Below are positions 32,593 to 41,006 of a stretch of DNA of 64,000 nt, piece after piece. Made by a program: the position numbers and the translations under genes. Positions within the stretch are counted from its first letter, which is position 1, and each line of letters starts with the position of its first letter. The DNA is taken from contig CAYXYU010000006.1 of NCBI GenBank assembly GCA_964469525.1, positions 44,999 to 108,998 of the forward strand, written 5' to 3'. The notes under the pieces were generated by a model. It did not search any database, was not told the origin of the DNA, and worked only from the letters and a program-made list of their open reading frames with translations. This stretch comes from JABDCD01 sp964469525 (lineage in GTDB: Bacteria; Pseudomonadota; Alphaproteobacteria; Rickettsiales; SXRF01).

Positions 32593-33029
32593 CAGGACTT
32601 GCCGTTGGCGATTTTTTCCAGCGGCACAGCGAACAATTCCAGCCGATGATCCACTAGTTTATAGCCCAGTTTTTTGGCTATCTCGTTTTGCAGCCGTTCT
32701 ATCTCATCGTTTGTGAACTCGATGACTTTGCCGCTTTTAAGGTCGATTAGATGGTCATGATGCGACTCCGGAGCTTCCTCATAACGGGCACGGCCATCAC
32801 CGAAATCGTGGCGCTGGGTAACGCCTGCTTCCTCGAACAGCTTCATCGTACGGTAAACGGTGGCAATGCTGATATGCGAGTCGATGGCGGCGGCGCGCTG
32901 GTACAGTGCCTCGACATCTGGATGGTCATGCGACTCCGACAGAACGCGCGCAATAACGCGCCGCTGGCCCGTCATCTTCAATCCTTTTTCAATGCACATG
33001 GCTTCAATGCGCGAAACCTTGTCCGGCAT
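32592..33029 (-). CDS. fur: Fur-family metal-dependent repressor
   Basis: This 145-residue protein starts at the ATG at 33029 (MPDKVSRIEAMCIEKGLKMT), with GGAG eleven bases upstream; a GTG at 33041 is also in frame. The DNA-binding half contains GQRRVIARVLSESHDHPDVE and ISIATVYRTMKLFEEAG. The metal site HHDHLIDLKSGKVIEF is present. The two C-terminal CxxC pairs of some Fur proteins are missing, as in many alphaproteobacteria. It heads the operon with olsB, plsC and the Sel1 gene. A Fur-box-like dyad lies in its upstream region (33130-33148), so autoregulation is likely. Confidence 0.93.
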   Translation of the reverse strand: MPDKVSRIEAMCIEKGLKMTGQRRVIARVLSESHDHPDVEALYQRAAAIDSHISIATVYRTMKLFEEAGVTQRHDFGDGRARYEEAPESHHDHLIDLKSGKVIEFTNDEIERLQNEIAKKLGYKLVDHRLELFAVPLEKIANGKS

Positions 33030-33089
33030 ATTATTCTCCACCGCCTGTTTTTTCTTATTCCTGAATAATCTACACTGAAATCGATGGAA

Positions 33090-33102
33090 GGCAAGCCTTG
33101 CC
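33090..33102. promoter_or_regulatory. Perfect 6-1-6 inverted repeat upstream of fur
   Basis: GGCAAG, one C, CTTGCC. It lies between the fur start and the Fur-box-like dyad, in the leader or promoter of fur. No known regulator is recognised for it. Confidence 0.35.
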
Positions 33103-33129
33103 TGTAAAGTATTTTTACTGCATTTTCCA

Positions 33130-33148
33130 TGGTATAATGATAATTATA
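33130..33148 (+). promoter_or_regulatory. Fur-box-like dyad over the divergent pilin/fur promoters
   Basis: TGGTATAAT at 33130-33138 is an extended -10 element for the plus-strand pilin operon. It overlaps ATAATGATAAT at 33134-33144, which agrees over 11 bases with the Fur consensus. The dyad TATAAT-GATA-ATTATA also gives a TATAAT on the minus strand. Binding by Fur here would control both its own operon and the pilin genes. This is a sequence reading, not a shown binding site. Confidence 0.55.
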
Positions 33149-33189
33149 GGCTTGCCATACTGATTCGCATGAATGGTGTAAAGGAACAT

Positions 33190-33975
33190 ATGCGCAGGAA
33201 CGGGATTACCTTACTCGAACTGGCAATTGTCTTGATGATAATAGGACTGCTGGTCGGTGGTGTTGTCATAGGGAAAACAGTGATCCGTGAAGGGGAAATC
33301 CGCAATGCGATCGGTGAGCTGAATCTCTATGTCAAAGCCATTCAGGAGTTCCAGGATAAGTATGCCGCCCTTCCGGGCGATATGAGCAACGCCGAAACCA
33401 TCTGGGGTACTGATCCGGGCGGGTGTCCAAATACCCCTCATAATACCGTTGCCAAACAGGAAACCTGCAATGGAAATGGTAAAGGTACAATTGGTGATAG
33501 CAGCAGTAACAGCATACTGACCTCCACTACGGAGTGGTGGCGTGCATGGCAGCAATTGTCCAATGCGAACCTTATTAAAGGAAAGTTCACAGGCGCACGC
33601 GGGCTCAACAGTGCCGGTGAAGCAGAAGTTGGCGTTAATGCCCCTGCCTCCGACATGACGGATTCCGGCTGGACGTTACTTTATTATCAGAGCGCTGTAG
33701 ATGGAGATTTATACGCTGACGTTTATGGGCATCTGCTTGCGCTGGGGGCAAAACGCACCAATGATTTCACCCGTAACCCCAGCATGTCGCCCGCGGAGGC
33801 CATAAGCGTGGACCAGAAGCTGGACGACGGCAAGCCGGGAACGGGGAAGCTGCGTGCATGGCGAACATCGCTTTTATCCAACTGCACGGTCAATGATGGA
33901 AGTCAGGCCACACAGGCATATAATGGCGCCTATGATGAATGGGCCTGCTCCATAATATTTCTCCTCGGATTCTGA
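33190..33975 (+). CDS. Prepilin-type protein, first of three tandem paralogs
   Basis: I chose the ATG at 33190 (AAGGA five bases upstream); an ATG at 33169 is in frame. The 261-residue product begins MRRNGITLLELAIVLMIIGL, with a type IV prepilin cleavage site after the Gly and Glu at +5, then a hydrophobic helix. The family-specific body has FQDKYAALPGDMSNAETIWG, TDPGGCPN, TCNGNGKG, then RAWQQLSNANLIKG. Close to the end is AISVDQKLDDGKPGTGKLRA and the protein ends CSIIFLLGF. All three paralogs share these steps. A secretion/pilus pseudopilin role is likely. Confidence 0.88.
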   Translation: MRRNGITLLELAIVLMIIGLLVGGVVIGKTVIREGEIRNAIGELNLYVKAIQEFQDKYAALPGDMSNAETIWGTDPGGCPNTPHNTVAKQETCNGNGKGTIGDSSSNSILTSTTEWWRAWQQLSNANLIKGKFTGARGLNSAGEAEVGVNAPASDMTDSGWTLLYYQSAVDGDLYADVYGHLLALGAKRTNDFTRNPSMSPAEAISVDQKLDDGKPGTGKLRAWRTSLLSNCTVNDGSQATQAYNGAYDEWACSIIFLLGF

Positions 33976-33977
33976 GC

Positions 33978-34748
33978 ATGCAGCACCACCGGGGGGGAAA
34001 AGGGTTTTCTTTAATAGAACTGGCGGTGGTGATGACCATCATTGCACTCATCCTCGGAGTGATCGTTATCGGCAGGTCGATGAGCCGTAGCGCCCAATTG
34101 CAAGGAGTTTTAGGAGATATAGAGCGTTTCCAGCAGGCGATCTATAACTTCCGGACCACCTACTCCGCCTTGCCAGGTGATATGTCGAATGCCACAGCGA
34201 TCTGGGGCACTGACCCCTCAGGATGTCCAGCATCGAATACCACTCCGCGTGTCGGCACATGCAACGGCAACGGCGATGATAAAATTAATCTGAATCTTGC
34301 CAATGGCAATGAAACATCCCGCGCATGGCAGCAGCTGGCAAATGCGGGATTGATTGAAGGGCGATATAGTGGTGCACCTGGTCCAATTAGCACTTTTGAT
34401 GTTCAGCCTGGCAACAATGTACCAAAATCCCCTTTGCCTGAGGGAATTTACTATATTGATTACATTGCTGGTGGGAGTGCCTATCACTATCCCATGGTCA
34501 GCCATGAAATTACTTTTGCGGCTAAGAATCCTTCAACCGGTATGCCTGATCAACCAGTAATCTCTGGTGAGGAAGCGTTTGCAGTGGATCAAAAATTAGA
34601 TGATGGGTTGCCTGGAATGGGCAAAATAACAACATGGAAGCCTGCGTGGATGGGAATGAATTGCGCCGACAATGCCGACCAAGTGGCAGCCCGATATATT
34701 ATGCAGGCTAATATAATCTGTGGATTACGTTTCTTAATGGATTTCTAA
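33978..34748 (+). CDS. Prepilin-type protein, second of three tandem paralogs
   Basis: This 256-residue protein starts at the ATG at 33978, two bases after the previous stop. It has GGKGFSLIELAVVMTIIALI at the N-terminus, and the same body as its neighbours: FRTTYSALPGDMSNATAIWG, TDPSGCPASN, CNGNGDD and RAWQQLANAGLIEG. AFAVDQKLDDGLPGMGKITT occurs near the end, which reads GLRFLMDF in place of the LLGF ending. Tight spacing shows one operon. The copies differ mostly in the middle, the part expected to be exposed. Confidence 0.88.
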   Translation: MQHHRGGKGFSLIELAVVMTIIALILGVIVIGRSMSRSAQLQGVLGDIERFQQAIYNFRTTYSALPGDMSNATAIWGTDPSGCPASNTTPRVGTCNGNGDDKINLNLANGNETSRAWQQLANAGLIEGRYSGAPGPISTFDVQPGNNVPKSPLPEGIYYIDYIAGGSAYHYPMVSHEITFAAKNPSTGMPDQPVISGEEAFAVDQKLDDGLPGMGKITTWKPAWMGMNCADNADQVAARYIMQANIICGLRFLMDF

Positions 34749-34757
34749 GGAGAGAGT

Positions 34758-35540
34758 ATGCGGTACATCAGGCACAACGGATTCACATTGCTGGAAATGT
34801 CCGTGGTGTTGGTGATCATCGCCCTCTTGATCGGTGGCATCGTGATTGGCAAAAGCCTGATTCGTGCCGCCGAATTCCAATCCATCACCAGTGACGTGGC
34901 GAAATATACCCAGGCTGTAACAGCCTTTCAGGAAAAATATCATGCTCTTCCCGGAGATATGGCGGAAGCCACCTCCTACTGGGGAACCGATGCGGGTGGT
35001 TGCCCCGGTGCCTATACCGCAACCCCTGGCGTAGCAACCTGCAACGGCGACGGTAACGGGCATATCGCCGACTATATGACAAGCAGCGGCCTTAATGAAA
35101 TGTATCGTGCCTGGCAACACCTTACTAATGCGGAAATGATTGAGGGAGTATTTACTGGAAGGCCAGGTTCAAGTGGAACATCACATTCCATGGTTGGCAT
35201 CAATGTTCCCACATCGAAGATAGATGGAGCGGGATACACGCTAATGTACCTGCCTGTGATGAACGTCACAGGTACCTTTTGGCAGGGAACCTATCACCAC
35301 AGCCTAGTATATGGCAAAACATGGCCTAATAACATTACGGCTGATCCTGCCCTCTTGCCGCTTGAAGCCATGACGATTGACCAGAAAATTGATGATGGAT
35401 TACCTGCTTATGGGAATCTACGCTCGGTGAGGCCCTTGAACCTATCCGACTGCACTACCACCACGACCGCCAGCACGGCGGCTTATAAACAGAATTTCTC
35501 AGGCGATGCCTGCGCACTGGTATTCCTGCTGGGGTTTTGA
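34758..35540 (+). CDS. Prepilin-type protein, third of three tandem paralogs
   Basis: This 260-residue protein starts at the ATG at 34758, after AAGGAGAG. It starts MRYIRHNGFTLLEMSVVLVI, with the prepilin site after G. Shared steps are FQEKYHALPGDMAEATSYWG, TDAGGCPG, TCNGDGNG, RAWQHLTNAEMIEGVFTG, AMTIDQKIDDGLPAYGNLRS and the final ALVFLLGF. Its stop lies 1 base before the end of nadC, which is on the other strand. The three copies most likely arose by tandem duplication. Confidence 0.88.
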   Translation: MRYIRHNGFTLLEMSVVLVIIALLIGGIVIGKSLIRAAEFQSITSDVAKYTQAVTAFQEKYHALPGDMAEATSYWGTDAGGCPGAYTATPGVATCNGDGNGHIADYMTSSGLNEMYRAWQHLTNAEMIEGVFTGRPGSSGTSHSMVGINVPTSKIDGAGYTLMYLPVMNVTGTFWQGTYHHSLVYGKTWPNNITADPALLPLEAMTIDQKIDDGLPAYGNLRSVRPLNLSDCTTTTTASTAAYKQNFSGDACALVFLLGF

Positions 35541-35541
35541 T

Positions 35542-36402
35542 TTACAGCGCGACGAGGTCCGCACCGATATCGGCAGCCGGCGCAGAGTGGGTAAGGCTGC
35601 CAACGGATATGTAATCGACTCCGGTTTTCGCAATCGCTCGAACATTCTTTAGACTTATGCCACCAGAAGCTTCCAGCTTCGCTTTGCCCGCCGCCAGTTT
35701 TATAGCTTTCCTAATCATTGAAATACCCATATTATCCAAAAGGATACGGTCTGGCATTGCCACCAGCGCCTCTTCTACCTGTTTCAGCGTATCGCACTCC
35801 ACGACCACAGGTATGGCTGGCCGTCCTGCCGCCAGCAAGGACAATTCTGCATGCGCCTGTTTAACCAGCGCTCCGACCGGTGCCTTGCATAGGGCAATAT
35901 GGTTATCCTTGATAAGCACCATGTCGTGCAGCCCCATGCGGTGATTCTGCCCGCCGCCCGTGGCAACGGCGTATTTATCGAGCAGCCTGAGGCCCGGTAC
36001 GGTCTTGCGCGTATCGAGAATGACTGCCTTGGTGCCTTTGACTGCCTCCACATACTGCGCGGTGAGAGTCGCCACGCCAGACATACGCTGCATGAGGTTC
36101 AGCGCCACCCGTTCCCCGGCAAGGATGGGTCTGGCATTCCCTTTAACTCTGCCCAGTACGGCACCCTTGTTAACATGCTGCCCTTCCGTTACCAGCGCTT
36201 CGACCCGGATTGATGGATCAAGATGAAAATAGACCTCAGCCAGGATAAATATGCCGCACGCTACCATATTCTGGCGCGCCGTAAACTCCATCTGCGCCCT
36301 AGCCTCCCTGGGAACAAGCAACTGGGAGGTAAGATCGCCGGCACCCAGATCCTCTGCCAGGGCGGCTTTGATGAGGGGTTCGATAACCTTGGAGTCGATC
36401 AT
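35542..36402 (-). CDS. nadC: Nicotinate-nucleotide diphosphorylase (carboxylating)
   Basis: This 286-residue protein has LIKAALAEDLGAGDLTSQLL, then ALNLMQRMSGVATLTAQYVE. TKAVILDTRKTVPGLRLLDK, the GGGQNHRMGLHDMVLIKDNH signature, VVVECDTLKQVEEAL and LEASGGISLKNVRAIAKTGV follow. It converts quinolinate and PRPP to nicotinate mononucleotide in NAD synthesis. It is full length. It is divergent from the SdhA-type flavoprotein; no nadA is in the window. Confidence 0.97.
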   Translation of the reverse strand: MIDSKVIEPLIKAALAEDLGAGDLTSQLLVPREARAQMEFTARQNMVACGIFILAEVYFHLDPSIRVEALVTEGQHVNKGAVLGRVKGNARPILAGERVALNLMQRMSGVATLTAQYVEAVKGTKAVILDTRKTVPGLRLLDKYAVATGGGQNHRMGLHDMVLIKDNHIALCKAPVGALVKQAHAELSLLAAGRPAIPVVVECDTLKQVEEALVAMPDRILLDNMGISMIRKAIKLAAGKAKLEASGGISLKNVRAIAKTGVDYISVGSLTHSAPAADIGADLVAL

Positions 36403-36406
36403 GGCA

Positions 36407-36486
36407 GTTAGCAGTTGGCAGTTGGCAGATAGCAGTTAATATGTGGAGATTAATACCCTCATATATTTCAACCGCCAACTGCTAAC
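36407..36486. repeat. 13-bp inverted repeat between nadC and the SdhA-type gene
   Basis: GTTAGCAGTTGGC at 36407-36419 is inverted at 36474-36486. The left side also contains direct reiterations (GCAGTTGGCA, GCAGATAGCAGTTAA). A similar but imperfect mix (TTAACTGATAACTGTCAACT) occurs before the portal at 21341-21362, so this may be a second, simple repeat family. Confidence 0.5.
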
Positions 36487-36503
36487 TGCAAACCGCCAGC
36501 CAG

Positions 36504-38303
36504 ATGACTGCCTATCCCCTTATTCTGCATCATCACGACGTGCTGATCGTCGGCGCTGGCGGCGCAGGGCTTCAGGCCAGTGTAACGGCAAGCACGTATG
36601 GTCTTTCAGTGGCTTGTTTATCGAAAGTACCGGTCACACGCAGCCATACAGTGGCGGCACAGGGGGGCATCAACGCCTCCCTCGGCAACCGTGTGCCGGA
36701 CAACTGGCGCTGGCACATGTACGATACCATCCGTGGTTCCGACTGGCTGGGTGACCAGGACGCCATCGCCTTCATGTGCGAGCGCGCGCCCGATGCCGTC
36801 ATCGAGCTGGAGCAGATGGGCATGCCATTTACCCGCGACGAGTCGGGCCGCATCTATCAGCGTGCCTATGGCGGCCAGCTTACCGATTTCGGCAAGGGAG
36901 GCCCCGCCTATCGTGCCTGCGCCGTCGCCGACCGAACCGGGCACTCGCTGCTGCATACCCTGTATGCCCAAGCGCTCCGCCAGAACGTCGAGTTCTTTAT
37001 CGAATATATGGCGATCGATCTCATATTCGATGATGCCAACCACTGCCGCGGGGTTCTGGCGTGGCAGTTGGAAACAGGCGAATTGCATCTGTTCCGCGCC
37101 CATGCGGTCATCCTCGCCACCGGCGGTTTCGGACAAACCTATGCCTCCACCACCTCCAGCACCATCTGCACCGGCGACGGCGGCGGCATGGCGTTGCGCG
37201 CCGGCCTGGCGCTGCAGGACATGGAATTTGTCCAGTTCCACCCCACAGGGCTTTATGGCAGTGGCATCCTGATCACTGAAGGCGCACGCGGTGAAGGAGC
37301 GATGCTATTGAATGGCAACGGCGAGCGCTTCATGGAGCGCTACGCTCCGAACTCCATGGAGCTGGCGTCGCGCGATGTCATTTCCCGTGCCATGATCGAA
37401 GAAATCCATGCCGGACGCGGCTGCGGTCCCCATAAGGACCATTTGCACTTGAGCCTGGTCCATTTGAAGCCGGATATTATCGACACCAAGCTGCCATCCA
37501 TTGCCGATATTGCCCGTACCTTCGGGCGCATCGATATCCATACGCAGCCTATCCCGGTATTGCCTGCCGTGCATTATACGATGGGAGGCATCCCCACCAC
37601 TATGCATGGGCAGGTGGTGAGGCCCGGATCTCATGGTGAAGAAGTCGTCCCCGGTCTGCTTGCTGTCGGAGAGGCCGCCTGCAGTTCCGTCCATGGCGCT
37701 AACCGGCTCGGCTGCAACGCGCTGCTGGAGCTGGTAGTGTTCGGCAAAGCAGCGGCGGAACAGGCTGCCTCCTCCATCCCTTCTGGTAAATCGCATAAGC
37801 CGATCCCTGCCGATCTGCTCGAACCTCTTCTTACTCGTTTTGATGAGTTGCGTGAAAGCGCAGGTACCGTCCGTAGTAACCGCATCCGTAAAGACATGCA
37901 GCATCTCATGCAGTCTCATGCCGGTATTTTCCGTAATCACCTGCTGCTCGACGAAGGATTAAAGCAATTGCGTGAATTATGGGGCGTGTTTCAGCATGAA
38001 CTGCATGTCGGCGACCGTTCGCTGATCTGGAATAATGACCTGATGGAGGCACTGGAAACCGACAACCTGCTGCGGCAGGCTATCGTTACCGTCACTTCCG
38101 CGCTGGCCCGCAACGAAAGCCGCGGCGCGCACTGGCGTGAGGATTATCCCACACGGGACGATGCGGGCTGGCTGAAGCACAGCCTGGGGTTCATCGATGA
38201 TAACGCCAATGTGCGTTACGCGGCACGCCCGGTGCGCATGAGTGGTGAAGAGCCACGCACCGGGGTCCCAATTTCCTTTCCGCCGGAGCAGCGGGCATAT
38301 TGA
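36504..38303 (+). CDS. SdhA/FrdA-type flavoprotein, orphan next to nadC
   Basis: This 599-residue protein has the FAD dinucleotide fold (DVLIVGAGGAGLQASVTAST). The Ser-His-Thr segment SHTVAAQGGINASLGN holds the His that binds FAD covalently. WRWHMYDTIRGSDWLGDQDA, YGGQLTDFGKGGPAYRACAV, FVQFHPTGLYGSGILITEGA, RFMERYAPNSMELASRDVIS and HYTMGGIPTTMHGQV follow. The C-terminus DRSLIWNNDLMEALETDNLL matches SdhA too. These fit succinate dehydrogenase/fumarate reductase better than L-aspartate oxidase. No sdhB, C or D lies nearby. Position next to nadC leaves open that it serves as the aspartate-oxidising enzyme. Confidence 0.88.
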   Translation: MTAYPLILHHHDVLIVGAGGAGLQASVTASTYGLSVACLSKVPVTRSHTVAAQGGINASLGNRVPDNWRWHMYDTIRGSDWLGDQDAIAFMCERAPDAVIELEQMGMPFTRDESGRIYQRAYGGQLTDFGKGGPAYRACAVADRTGHSLLHTLYAQALRQNVEFFIEYMAIDLIFDDANHCRGVLAWQLETGELHLFRAHAVILATGGFGQTYASTTSSTICTGDGGGMALRAGLALQDMEFVQFHPTGLYGSGILITEGARGEGAMLLNGNGERFMERYAPNSMELASRDVISRAMIEEIHAGRGCGPHKDHLHLSLVHLKPDIIDTKLPSIADIARTFGRIDIHTQPIPVLPAVHYTMGGIPTTMHGQVVRPGSHGEEVVPGLLAVGEAACSSVHGANRLGCNALLELVVFGKAAAEQAASSIPSGKSHKPIPADLLEPLLTRFDELRESAGTVRSNRIRKDMQHLMQSHAGIFRNHLLLDEGLKQLRELWGVFQHELHVGDRSLIWNNDLMEALETDNLLRQAIVTVTSALARNESRGAHWREDYPTRDDAGWLKHSLGFIDDNANVRYAARPVRMSGEEPRTGVPISFPPEQRAY

Positions 38304-38318
38304 GCCTGTATTAGCCAT

Positions 38319-38345
38319 TGACAATGGCTCGCAACCTTTTAAATT
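38319..38345 (+). promoter_or_regulatory. Candidate thrS promoter with overlapping hairpin
   Basis: A perfect -35, TTGACA, at 38318-38323 (within one base) is followed about 16 bases later by TAAATT at 38340-38345. The hairpin AGCCATT-GAC-AATGGCT at 38313-38329 overlaps the -35 region. The leader to the ATG at 38371 would be about 20 bases. Confidence 0.45.
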
Positions 38346-38370
38346 TCTTAGCTTCTTAAAGCGAGCCCCT

Positions 38371-40284
38371 ATGCCAACCATCACCCTCCCCGACGGCAGC
38401 CAGAAACAGTTTCCCGCCCCCGTGACCGGCGAGGAGATTGCCGCCTCCATCGGCCCAGGCCTTGCCAAAGCAGCACTGGCGGTGCGTGTCGACGGCAAGC
38501 TCCTCGATCTGTATGTTCCCATTGAGAAAGACGCATCCATCCAGCTCATCACCGGCAAAGACGCCGACGGATTGGAAATTATTCGCCACGATACGGCGCA
38601 CCTGCTGGCCGAAGCGGTGAAGGAACTCTACCCGGAAACGCAGGTCACCATTGGCCCGGCCATCGACAACGGGTTTTATTACGATTTTTCGCGCAAAACC
38701 CCCTTCTCCACCGATGATCTCGCATCCATTGAAAAACGCATGAAAGAGATTGTCGCACGCAACGAACAGATACGGCGTGAAGTCTGGAAACGTGACGACG
38801 CAGTAAAATTCTTCAAGTCGATCGGCGAGCATTACAAGGCGGAGATCATCGCCTCCATTCCCGCGAATGAGGATATTTCGCTTTACCGGCAGGGAGAGTT
38901 CATCGATCTCTGCCGCGGGCCGCACGCACCCTCCACCGGCAAGATCGGCACCGCCTTCAAACTGATGAAGGTGGCAGGCGCTTACTGGCGCGGCGACGCG
39001 AAGAACGAAATGCTGCAGCGCATCTACGGCACCGCCTGGGCGAATGAAAAGGATTTAAAGCAATACCTCACCATGCTGGAGGAAGCCGAGAAGCGCGACC
39101 ATAGAAAACTCGGGCGCGAGCTCGACCTGTTCCATATCGAGGAACACTCCCCCGGCATGATCTTCTGGCACGACAAAGGCTGGACGATCTATCGTACCAT
39201 GGAAAACTTCATCCGCGACAAGTTGCGCACCCGCGGCTATGTCGAGGTCAGAACACCCATGCTGGTTGACCGCACGCTGTGGGAACAATCGGGGCATTGG
39301 GAAAAGTTCCGCGAGAACATGTTCATTTCCAACTCGGACGAAGACCGCACGCTGTGCGTCAAGCCGATGAACTGCCCCTGCCATATACAGATCTTCAAGC
39401 AGGGCATGAAATCCTACCGCGACCTGCCGCTGCGCATGGCGGAATTTGGTTCCTGCCACCGCAACGAGCCGTCAGGCAGCCTGCACGGCATCATGCGCAT
39501 CCGCGGCTTCGTGCAGGACGACGCGCATATTTTCTGCACCGAGGACCAGATCACCTCGGAGACCGTCGCTTTCTGTGACCTGTTGAAAGAAGTGTATAAG
39601 GCGTTCGGCTTCACCGACATCAAGGTCAAATTCTCCGACCGGCCGCCGACCCGCGCCGGCAGCGACACGACATGGGACAAGGCGGAAGCGGCGCTGAAGG
39701 AAGCCGTTACCGCCACCGGCCTCGAATGGACGCTGAATCCCGGCGAAGGCGCGTTTTACGGCCCCAAGCTGGAATTCGTGCTGCGCGACGCCATCGGGCG
39801 CGACTGGCAGTGCGGCACGCTGCAGGTCGATTTCGTGCTGCCTGAGCGGCTGGATGCTGAATATGTCGGTGCGGATGGCGCCAAGCATCGCCCCGTCATG
39901 CTGCACCGTGCCATTCTGGGATCACTTGAACGTTTTCTCGGCATCCTGATCGAGGAATATGCGGGCCGCTTCCCGCTGTGGCTGACGCCGGTGCAGGCGG
40001 TGGTGGCCACCATCACCGATGTCGCCGACGGCTATGCCCGGCAGATACATAATGAACTGCTGAAGGTGGGCATCCGTGCCGAGCTGGATATTCGCAACGA
40101 GAAGATCAATTACAAGGTACGCGAGCACTCGACGCGCAAAATCCCGTTCCTCTTCGTGGTCGGCGCGAGAGAAGCCGAATCGCGCTCCGTTTCCATCCGC
40201 CGCCTTGGCTCGGAGGAACAGGAAGTGATGGATTTCGGCGAAGCGAAATCGATCCTGGTACAGGAAGCCAGGATGCCGGTGTAG
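38371..40284 (+). CDS. thrS: Threonyl-tRNA synthetase
   Basis: This 637-residue protein starts at the ATG at 38371 (MPTITLPDGSQKQFP); the frame upstream to 38242 has no domain character. It has an N-terminal TGS domain (about residues 1-62), the editing domain with HDTAHLLAEAVKELYP, and a class II catalytic core with FWHDKGWTIYRTMENFIRDK. Also present are LCVKPMNCPCHIQIFKQG (zinc-binding Cys), GSCHRNEPSGSLHG and RAILGSLERFLGILIEEYAG. The C-terminal part is the anticodon-binding domain. Lengths are normal. It precedes infC, as in many bacteria, although a repeat and a minus-strand gene separate them. Confidence 0.98.
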   Translation: MPTITLPDGSQKQFPAPVTGEEIAASIGPGLAKAALAVRVDGKLLDLYVPIEKDASIQLITGKDADGLEIIRHDTAHLLAEAVKELYPETQVTIGPAIDNGFYYDFSRKTPFSTDDLASIEKRMKEIVARNEQIRREVWKRDDAVKFFKSIGEHYKAEIIASIPANEDISLYRQGEFIDLCRGPHAPSTGKIGTAFKLMKVAGAYWRGDAKNEMLQRIYGTAWANEKDLKQYLTMLEEAEKRDHRKLGRELDLFHIEEHSPGMIFWHDKGWTIYRTMENFIRDKLRTRGYVEVRTPMLVDRTLWEQSGHWEKFRENMFISNSDEDRTLCVKPMNCPCHIQIFKQGMKSYRDLPLRMAEFGSCHRNEPSGSLHGIMRIRGFVQDDAHIFCTEDQITSETVAFCDLLKEVYKAFGFTDIKVKFSDRPPTRAGSDTTWDKAEAALKEAVTATGLEWTLNPGEGAFYGPKLEFVLRDAIGRDWQCGTLQVDFVLPERLDAEYVGADGAKHRPVMLHRAILGSLERFLGILIEEYAGRFPLWLTPVQAVVATITDVADGYARQIHNELLKVGIRAELDIRNEKINYKVREHSTRKIPFLFVVGAREAESRSVSIRRLGSEEQEVMDFGEAKSILVQEARMPV

Positions 40285-40313
40285 CTAGCCCCTGTAATTA
40301 TTCAGCCGGCCTT

Positions 40314-40412
40314 CGTCATTCCCCGGATTCGCACAGCGAATCCTAGGGAAATCCAGCTTTCTTATAAAATCTGGATGGCCTTAGAATTCCTACGGAATTC
40401 AGGCCATGACGG
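40314..40412. repeat. Palindromic intergenic repeat, only copy outside the phage region (R7)
   Basis: The left half is CGTCATTCCCCGGATTCGCA and the right half is TTAGAATTCCTACGGAATTC followed by CATGACGG. It lies between thrS and the minus-strand gene 40422-40811. Confidence 0.8.
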
Positions 40413-40421
40413 GCAATAACT

Positions 40422-40811
40422 TTATCTGGCTTTCCCAAGTTGCTGGCGCTGCTCCCAGACAGCCTGTATCTCTGAATTCACCTCTGCCAGCCCCTTCATA
40501 AATGCTTCAAGATAAAGCCTTGGAAGCGTTGCCTCCAGCTTGTTCTTATACTTGGGGTCAGAAGGCAATAGCCTATAGGCCTGTTCGCATGTCTCTATAA
40601 GAGCTTCAGTGGTAGAACAATGTTTAAATCGTTCTTCTATTTTCTCTCTTGTCTTTTTGGCTTCTTCAATTTTGTTAGTAACATCTTCTGAGACTATTCC
40701 GTGATATGACGATGCCTCTTTTGCGTTGCTAACCTTGGCATCAAATGCCGCCTTAGCTTGTGTTTGTGCACTTTGAATGACTTCTTGTGATAATGGGACC
40801 TCTACATTCAT
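40422..40811 (-). CDS. Hypothetical helical protein, 129 aa
   Basis: This 129-residue, highly charged helical protein has VIQSAQTQAKAAFDAKVSNA and NKIEEAKKTREKIEERFKHC. A TPR-like middle follows (ALIETCEQAYRLLPSDPKYK). It has no motif or signal peptide. It separates thrS from infC on the opposite strand. The DNA from 40440 to 40970 is AT-richer than the flanks, which suggests an inserted gene. Confidence 0.55.
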   Translation of the reverse strand: MNVEVPLSQEVIQSAQTQAKAAFDAKVSNAKEASSYHGIVSEDVTNKIEEAKKTREKIEERFKHCSTTEALIETCEQAYRLLPSDPKYKNKLEATLPRLYLEAFMKGLAEVNSEIQAVWEQRQQLGKAR

Positions 40812-41006
40812 TCTTCTATCAGTAACAATTATGTAGCAATCGGGTCAACCCCATTAGCCCTTCCTCCCCCAATTCCCTCTTGATTTCCTAGGGATTTTGC
40901 GTCATGAAGAACGACCCGCAGGAGTTTGTTAAGCTTTGCGGAATAATATGGTATTGTCATCAACTGCTTAGGAGGACTGTTTGAATAGAATAGATTTTTG
41001 GGGCGT

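Noticed and set aside
38242..38370. Upstream extension of thrS to 38242
   Set aside because: The extra residues overlap the end of the previous gene and have no similarity to the TGS domain, which starts at the ATG at 38371.
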